Assembly (NCBI GenBank): GCA_002329125.1 | Contig: DCXX01000041.1 | Span: forward strand, 1 to 26,766 | DNA length: 26,766 nt | Direction of reading: 5' to 3' | From: Fidelibacterota bacterium UBA2125 | GTDB lineage: Bacteria; Fidelibacterota; Marinisomatia; Marinisomatales; S15-B10 | In this document: positions 22,695-26,766 of the stretch, in pieces | Layout: each line of letters starts with the position of its first letter | Position numbering within the stretch: the stretch's first letter is position 1 | Program-made: the position numbers and the translations under genes | The notes under the pieces: model-generated | What the model was told of the DNA's origin: nothing | Seen by the model: only the letters and a program-made list of their open reading frames with translations | Databases searched by the model: none

Positions 22695-25507
22695 GAAAGG
22701 ACATTTAGACTGTTTTCATCAGAAAATGTTTTCATTGTAACTGGAATAACTGATTGAAAAACATGCCCGTACCTTTTAGTTACAACACGATTATCCATAT
22801 TGATAAAGATTCCCTCATCGTTCACACTCCGTATTAATCTACCAAAACCCTGGCGAAGACGAATAGCTGCCGCCGGTACGGAATGTTCCACAAAAGGATT
22901 TCCCCCCAATTCTTCAATTTTCTCATTATAAGCTTCGGTAACGGGCTCGTTGGGAACATCGAATGGAATCTTGGCGATAACGAGAATTTCCAGAAGATCT
23001 CCTGGCAGATCAATCCCCTCCCAAAATGAACTGGTTCCCAAAAGGATACCGTCGCTCCTCCGACGAAACTGTTTAATGAGGGCGGGACGAGACCCGTAAG
23101 AGAGCTGGGCAAGCAAAGGTGCTTTCTTCGTAAATCCACTGTATTCTAATCTTTCAAGGCACTCCCTCAACATTGCACGGCTAGTAAACAAAACAAGAGT
23201 TCTTTTCTCATATTGATAATAAAGGGACTCCACCAGTTTTGCCAGCAAAGGTACATAGTTGGGGTCTCTCGGCTCCGTATCCCCCGCCCACTGCAAATAG
23301 GTACACTGATCCTCATAATAAAATGGACTGGGAAACGATTTCATTTTTACCAGTTTTTCATCATAGTCAGCAATGCCGAACCGACCAAGGAAGTAGTTGA
23401 ACTCGGAATTGAGAGAGAGCGTTGCTGAAGTGACTACAGAGGCGTCAGTAGTATCGAAAACGAGGGATCGAAGGTTTGGCCCTGTATCGATGGGAACAGC
23501 ATTCAGGCTGATCTCCAATTTTTCCCTAATAAATTTTCCTGTCTCCCAGTAAACCCAATCTTCTCGCTGTTCATCGGAAACAACGTTGAGTGTATTTGCC
23601 AGTGATATAATGCTCTCAGCTACTCGATCTATTATGCCGGACACTTCAGTATCTTTTAGCATTTTTGGGGTATCCATTATAACAGATTGCAGTCGGGTGG
23701 CGACAGCAACACCACCAGTAAAAGCTTCTTGCAAAGCGCTCAGCTCTTTCTCCAGCTCCGTAAAATGTTCGCTGAAACTCCTGATCCTCACGGAATGATC
23801 ATAGCTAACCTTATTTGAATAGTTCCTTGCTCCGTTCTTCGCCAATGCATCAAAGAATCGCTTACTCGTCTCAATTAACAGTTCCGCGGCATTACGGAGA
23901 GATAAGAAATATTTAGATGCTTCTGGTACCGATGTGGAAATAATATCCATCTGTTTCTTGATACGCTTCCCCCGTGTGGATGACTTGGACAAAACAGAAA
24001 GTTGATCAGCAATGATCCTACTGCTCATTGTCACTTGGAAGTGGCCATATGCAACACGAATAAGATTGTGAGCTTCATCAATCACTACAGTTTTCAATGA
24101 AGGAAGAATGTTCTGGTTTTCCAATTCATGAAGGAGAAATGAATGATTCACAACAACAATATCTGCATTCTGCGTCGCATCTCTGAGCGGTCCCAGGAAG
24201 CAACCACCTTTTTGATTGCAAACACGAGGTGTGCAAAAACCGGGCTCACTCTGAATCAAGGATCTTAAGCGATATGACTTCCTCTTTAAAAAACCGGTAC
24301 ACTCCTCAAAGTCGCCTGATTTTGTCCACTGAAGCCAGATGAGGATAACAATCAGTGACTGAACCTCCTGTTCAGAAAGTAGAGTTCGGGCGTCCGCAAT
24401 TACGCGATCGACCCTAGTGAGGCAAACATAATTGTGGCGACCTTTCATAAGGGTGGCTGAAAAGGAAACATCCAGTGCCACCGCCAGTTTCGGAATCTCC
24501 CTCTGGAATAGTTGGTCCTGCAGAGGTTTTGTGTGACAGGAAATAATGACAGGTTCTCCCCCTTCTGCTAACGCCGTTCTCAGAGATGACATGAGATAAG
24601 CCAGCGATTTTCCCAGACCTGTTCCCGCCTCAATCATACCAACGGCACTTTCATCAAAAATATCCTTAACGAAGTCGGCGTAGTTGATCTGGCTCTCTCT
24701 CACTTCATACTCGCCATCTGTGAAGGAACGGGCCAGAAGGCCGTCATCGGAAAAGAATTCATCAGCGCTGGCCGGAAGTGACTCCCTGCTCCCCTCGTGT
24801 TGGAAAATAGGTGACGGTAACGTCTTATCAACATCGCTTTCAATCAAACCTTCTTTCATGTTACCGCTTTTTGCCAGTTCATTACCCAGGTTGATGTAAA
24901 GAGTTTTATTGTAAAACATTTTCCCCTCAGTGGCGGAAAGAATCTTCTGGATCACTGGTAATGGATATGAGGCCGCTTCCCTGACCAGCTTCAGAAACAA
25001 CTGTCCAAGTATCTCTGTGTCCGCCAGAGCCCGGTGAGTATCTTCACTGGCTGAACCCAAATATTCGGCAATGGTCCCAAGCTGATGATTGGGCAGAAAA
25101 AACAGAAACGCTTGCGCAAGAGGCACTGTATCGTACCCTTCGTTCTTAACCTCCTGAGATAGGTAATTCAGTTTGAGGTTACTAAGAAATGATAAGTCAA
25201 ATGGGAGATTGTGAGCAATGATGGGATAATCTCCTATAAAATTAAATATTTTTTCGACTATCTTATCCTCATTGGGAGCATCCTTAACCATCTCATCGGA
25301 AATACCGGTTTTCCTTACAATTTCCGGCGGAATTGGGCGCTGGGGATTGACCAATGTTTGAAATGAATCTGACACAACGCCCCCCTCAAAGCGGACGGCG
25401 GCAAATTCTGTGATCTTGTCATCAGCCGGATTAAGACCGGTGGTCTCAAAATCGAATGCGATGAAAGTATGAAGGCCTAGTTTGCTGAGAAGATCTGCAA
25501 ACTCCAT
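22691..25507 (-). CDS. dinG: DnaQ-type exonuclease fused to DinG-type helicase
   Basis: 938-residue nucleic-acid enzyme. The N-terminal DEDDh 3'-5' exonuclease (about 10-175) has DFETTG (19-24: Asp19, Glu21), HNLPFDLSFL (99-108: Asp104) and THRALADTE (157-165: His158, Asp163), so the active site looks intact. After a linker comes an XPD-like superfamily 2 helicase: Walker A AGTGLGKS (294-301), DEAH (477-480), and the QGFGRLIR motif near the C-terminus. Cys362, Cys425, Cys430 and Cys436 lie where DinG/XPD enzymes hold a 4Fe-4S cluster. The fusion resembles Firmicutes DinG, in which the helicase part can be inactive; here both halves keep their motifs. The ATG shares one base with the stop of the reductase gene. 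A repair or R-loop role is inferred. Confidence 0.92.
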   Translation of the reverse strand: MEFADLLSKLGLHTFIAFDFETTGLNPADDKITEFAAVRFEGGVVSDSFQTLVNPQRPIPPEIVRKTGISDEMVKDAPNEDKIVEKIFNFIGDYPIIAHNLPFDLSFLSNLKLNYLSQEVKNEGYDTVPLAQAFLFFLPNHQLGTIAEYLGSASEDTHRALADTEILGQLFLKLVREAASYPLPVIQKILSATEGKMFYNKTLYINLGNELAKSGNMKEGLIESDVDKTLPSPIFQHEGSRESLPASADEFFSDDGLLARSFTDGEYEVRESQINYADFVKDIFDESAVGMIEAGTGLGKSLAYLMSSLRTALAEGGEPVIISCHTKPLQDQLFQREIPKLAVALDVSFSATLMKGRHNYVCLTRVDRVIADARTLLSEQEVQSLIVILIWLQWTKSGDFEECTGFLKRKSYRLRSLIQSEPGFCTPRVCNQKGGCFLGPLRDATQNADIVVVNHSFLLHELENQNILPSLKTVVIDEAHNLIRVAYGHFQVTMSSRIIADQLSVLSKSSTRGKRIKKQMDIISTSVPEASKYFLSLRNAAELLIETSKRFFDALAKNGARNYSNKVSYDHSVRIRSFSEHFTELEKELSALQEAFTGGVAVATRLQSVIMDTPKMLKDTEVSGIIDRVAESIISLANTLNVVSDEQREDWVYWETGKFIREKLEISLNAVPIDTGPNLRSLVFDTTDASVVTSATLSLNSEFNYFLGRFGIADYDEKLVKMKSFPSPFYYEDQCTYLQWAGDTEPRDPNYVPLLAKLVESLYYQYEKRTLVLFTSRAMLRECLERLEYSGFTKKAPLLAQLSYGSRPALIKQFRRRSDGILLGTSSFWEGIDLPGDLLEILVIAKIPFDVPNEPVTEAYNEKIEELGGNPFVEHSVPAAAIRLRQGFGRLIRSVNDEGIFINMDNRVVTKRYGHVFQSVIPVTMKTFSDENSLNVLS

Positions 25508-26688
25508 TAAACGCCAGCGAATACCTTCATGACATCAACTAACAGAGAGGGTTTTTTGAAGATAGCTTTACGGAATACTTTTCCAATGGTACGATCATCA
25601 GGCGGAATTTTTTCTACCGCATCAGAAATGCTGTTCAGCTCCTCATCAGTCAGCTTGCTTACAGTTTCTTTTATGGAATAGAAACGTTCGTGGTTCTTAC
25701 CGCCAACCTTGTTCCATTCTTTGGAATAACGGTTGAGGAATTTTTCCGATGTGTCCTCAGCCTTGATGGCCTCCACCGCGGTTTCTCCCGCCAGCATGCC
25801 GCCACGCATGCCGGGAATAATACCACCTCCAGTCATTGGATTAACCATATGAGCTGCGTCACCAGCCAGCATAAGTCCATCAGAAACGAATTTCTTTAAT
25901 GTTTTGTCACAAGGGACCCCTCCCACTGTTGAACTAACCACCGATCCATTTGGAAATGTCTTTTGAAGAAAGTCATCCAAATAACTTTGCGCTGATCGGA
26001 AACGACTATATTTCCCGGAAACGCCAAGGCCTACATTAGCAGCGTTTGATCCCTTGGGAAATATCCAGAGGTAACCGCCTGGTGCACGCTCATGTGACAT
26101 GTAAAAATCAAACCTGTGCTCATCAATCTCAATTCCGGAAATGGTTTTCTGAGCGGCGGACTCCATATCTTTCATTTTGACAACCGTGTCCAGTCCAGCC
26201 CATCGCCCTATGCGGCTCTCGACGCCATCAGCACCGATTACCAGTTTGGACTTTACTTCAAACGGCTCTCCCTGGTATTCACCTGTTACACCCACTACTT
26301 TACTGTCGTCAAAAAGCAGTCCATTAACATAAGCCTTGCAAACAATTTGTGCACCGGAGGCTGAAGCATATTGTGCCAGATCATAGTCAAAAATCCTTCG
26401 GTCCAGTATATATCCCTTCTGTTTCAAATTCAGATCAATCTTATGATCGTTAGGTGAAATAAGACGTAACTTGGTAATAACAGAATTAATCCAGCGGGGA
26501 TCGGGTTTAACAAATAATCTCAACCCTTCATCGCTGACGGCCTCACCACATCTCACTGGGACACCAATATCGCGATCTTTCTCCAAAACAAGAACACTTA
26601 TTCCAGCCTTGGCGGCATAACGCGCTGCGGTTGTCCCTGCTGGACCTCCTCCCACCACAATTAGATCAAACTTTTTCTGTCTCCACAT
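25507..26688 (-). CDS. Geranylgeranyl-reductase-family flavoprotein
   Basis: FAD-dependent oxidoreductase (393 residues from ATG 26688) of the GGR/BchP/ChlP group, which saturates double bases of isoprenoid chains in lipids, quinones or chlorophylls. From this ATG: GGGPAG (13-18) binds FAD, PVRCGEAV (44-51) carries the conserved Cys, the YLWIFP motif (206-211) marks the group's substrate site, and LAGDAAHMVNPMTGGG (274-289) is the second FAD motif. I prefer ATG 26688 to TTG 26694 because GAGGT lies eight bases upstream of it. The first codons overlap the end of a ferredoxin gene, a likely electron donor. No chlorophyll genes are seen, so membrane lipid or menaquinone side-chain reduction is more likely. 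Substrate unproven. Confidence 0.88.
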   Translation of the reverse strand: MWRQKKFDLIVVGGGPAGTTAARYAAKAGISVLVLEKDRDIGVPVRCGEAVSDEGLRLFVKPDPRWINSVITKLRLISPNDHKIDLNLKQKGYILDRRIFDYDLAQYASASGAQIVCKAYVNGLLFDDSKVVGVTGEYQGEPFEVKSKLVIGADGVESRIGRWAGLDTVVKMKDMESAAQKTISGIEIDEHRFDFYMSHERAPGGYLWIFPKGSNAANVGLGVSGKYSRFRSAQSYLDDFLQKTFPNGSVVSSTVGGVPCDKTLKKFVSDGLMLAGDAAHMVNPMTGGGIIPGMRGGMLAGETAVEAIKAEDTSEKFLNRYSKEWNKVGGKNHERFYSIKETVSKLTDEELNSISDAVEKIPPDDRTIGKVFRKAIFKKPSLLVDVMKVFAGV

Positions 26689-26766
26689 CTTCAAATACCT
26701 CTATAGGACAGATATACATGCACAATTTGCAATCTATGCAGACATCATAAGCAATAGCTATATCTG
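26666..26766 (-). CDS. 4Fe-4S ferredoxin, C-terminal end (cut by the right edge)
   Basis: A minus-strand frame enters from the right edge and ends at TGA (26668-26666), giving the last 32 residues. It holds CIDCKLCMYICP, the CxxCxxCxxxCP pattern that binds a 4Fe-4S cluster, followed by a short acidic tail (IEVFEDVETEKV). The N-terminal part, with any second cluster, lies outside the window. Its last 23 bases overlap the start of the reductase gene, so both are on one mRNA and may be translationally coupled. It is probably a small electron carrier for that reductase. Confidence 0.85.
   Translation of the reverse strand, partial: DIAIAYDVCIDCKLCMYICPIEVFEDVETEKV

Noticed and set aside
1..26766. 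CRISPR arrays, tRNA or rRNA genes, insertion sequences, phage or toxin-antitoxin modules
   Set aside because: Read for on both strands. No regularly spaced repeats, transposase motifs, cloverleaf-like sequences or rRNA signatures were seen; gaps between genes are mostly under 60 bases.

Overview
The window looks like ordinary chromosome from a Gram-negative (diderm) bacterium, most likely a member of the FCB group (Bacteroidota and relatives, possibly a marine Marinimicrobia-type lineage). The evidence is an LPS-related envelope set (WaaA-type Kdo transferase, GT9 heptosyltransferase, LptE-type lipoprotein), an FCB-style LptE sequence sitting directly after a receiver-less sigma-54 activator, weak use of Shine-Dalgarno sequences, and short AT-rich promoters. 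The phylum is an inference; nothing in the window fixes it. I see no rRNA, tRNA, CRISPR array, insertion sequence, phage gene or attachment site, and no gene-free stretch above about 175 bases.

Twenty-one of the 22 complete genes I call are on the minus strand, so the window reads naturally from right to left. From the right edge: a ferredoxin (cut by the edge) overlaps a geranylgeranyl-reductase-family flavoprotein, which overlaps a DnaQ-exonuclease/DinG helicase fusion. Histidine ammonia-lyase and IMP dehydrogenase (guaB) follow behind their own promoter. rpsT (ribosomal protein S20) is the only complete plus-strand gene; it runs convergent to guaB and divergent from a CRP/FNR-family regulator. 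Then comes a dense membrane/envelope block: meaB, tatC, a polyprenyl diphosphate synthase, a GT9 heptosyltransferase, waaA, a tandem ABC ATPase and a CDP-alcohol phosphatidyltransferase. uvrB follows with its own promoter, then galE, a sigma-54 activator, lptE and asnS with overlapping ends. The left part has a LOG/TIGR00725 protein, acyP, nadE, a small secreted protein and comEC. At the left edge another minus-strand gene begins (nine codons visible).

Functionally the middle block deals with membrane and envelope construction (isoprenoid carrier or quinone tails, LPS core sugars, phospholipid head groups, Tat export), and the rest is mostly housekeeping (tRNA charging, NAD, GMP synthesis, DNA repair and uptake).

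I did not find a clearly new multi-gene system. The points most worth a second look are: the ferredoxin/GGR overlap; the orphan tandem ABC ATPase, whose motif losses predict one good and one dead ATP site; an aspartate-rich calcium-loop-like insert in LptE; two promoters placed so close to the start codon that uvrB and hutH mRNAs should be nearly leaderless; a short plus-strand ORF with a perfect Shine-Dalgarno antisense to the pgsA end; and the lack of a normal start codon for comEC.
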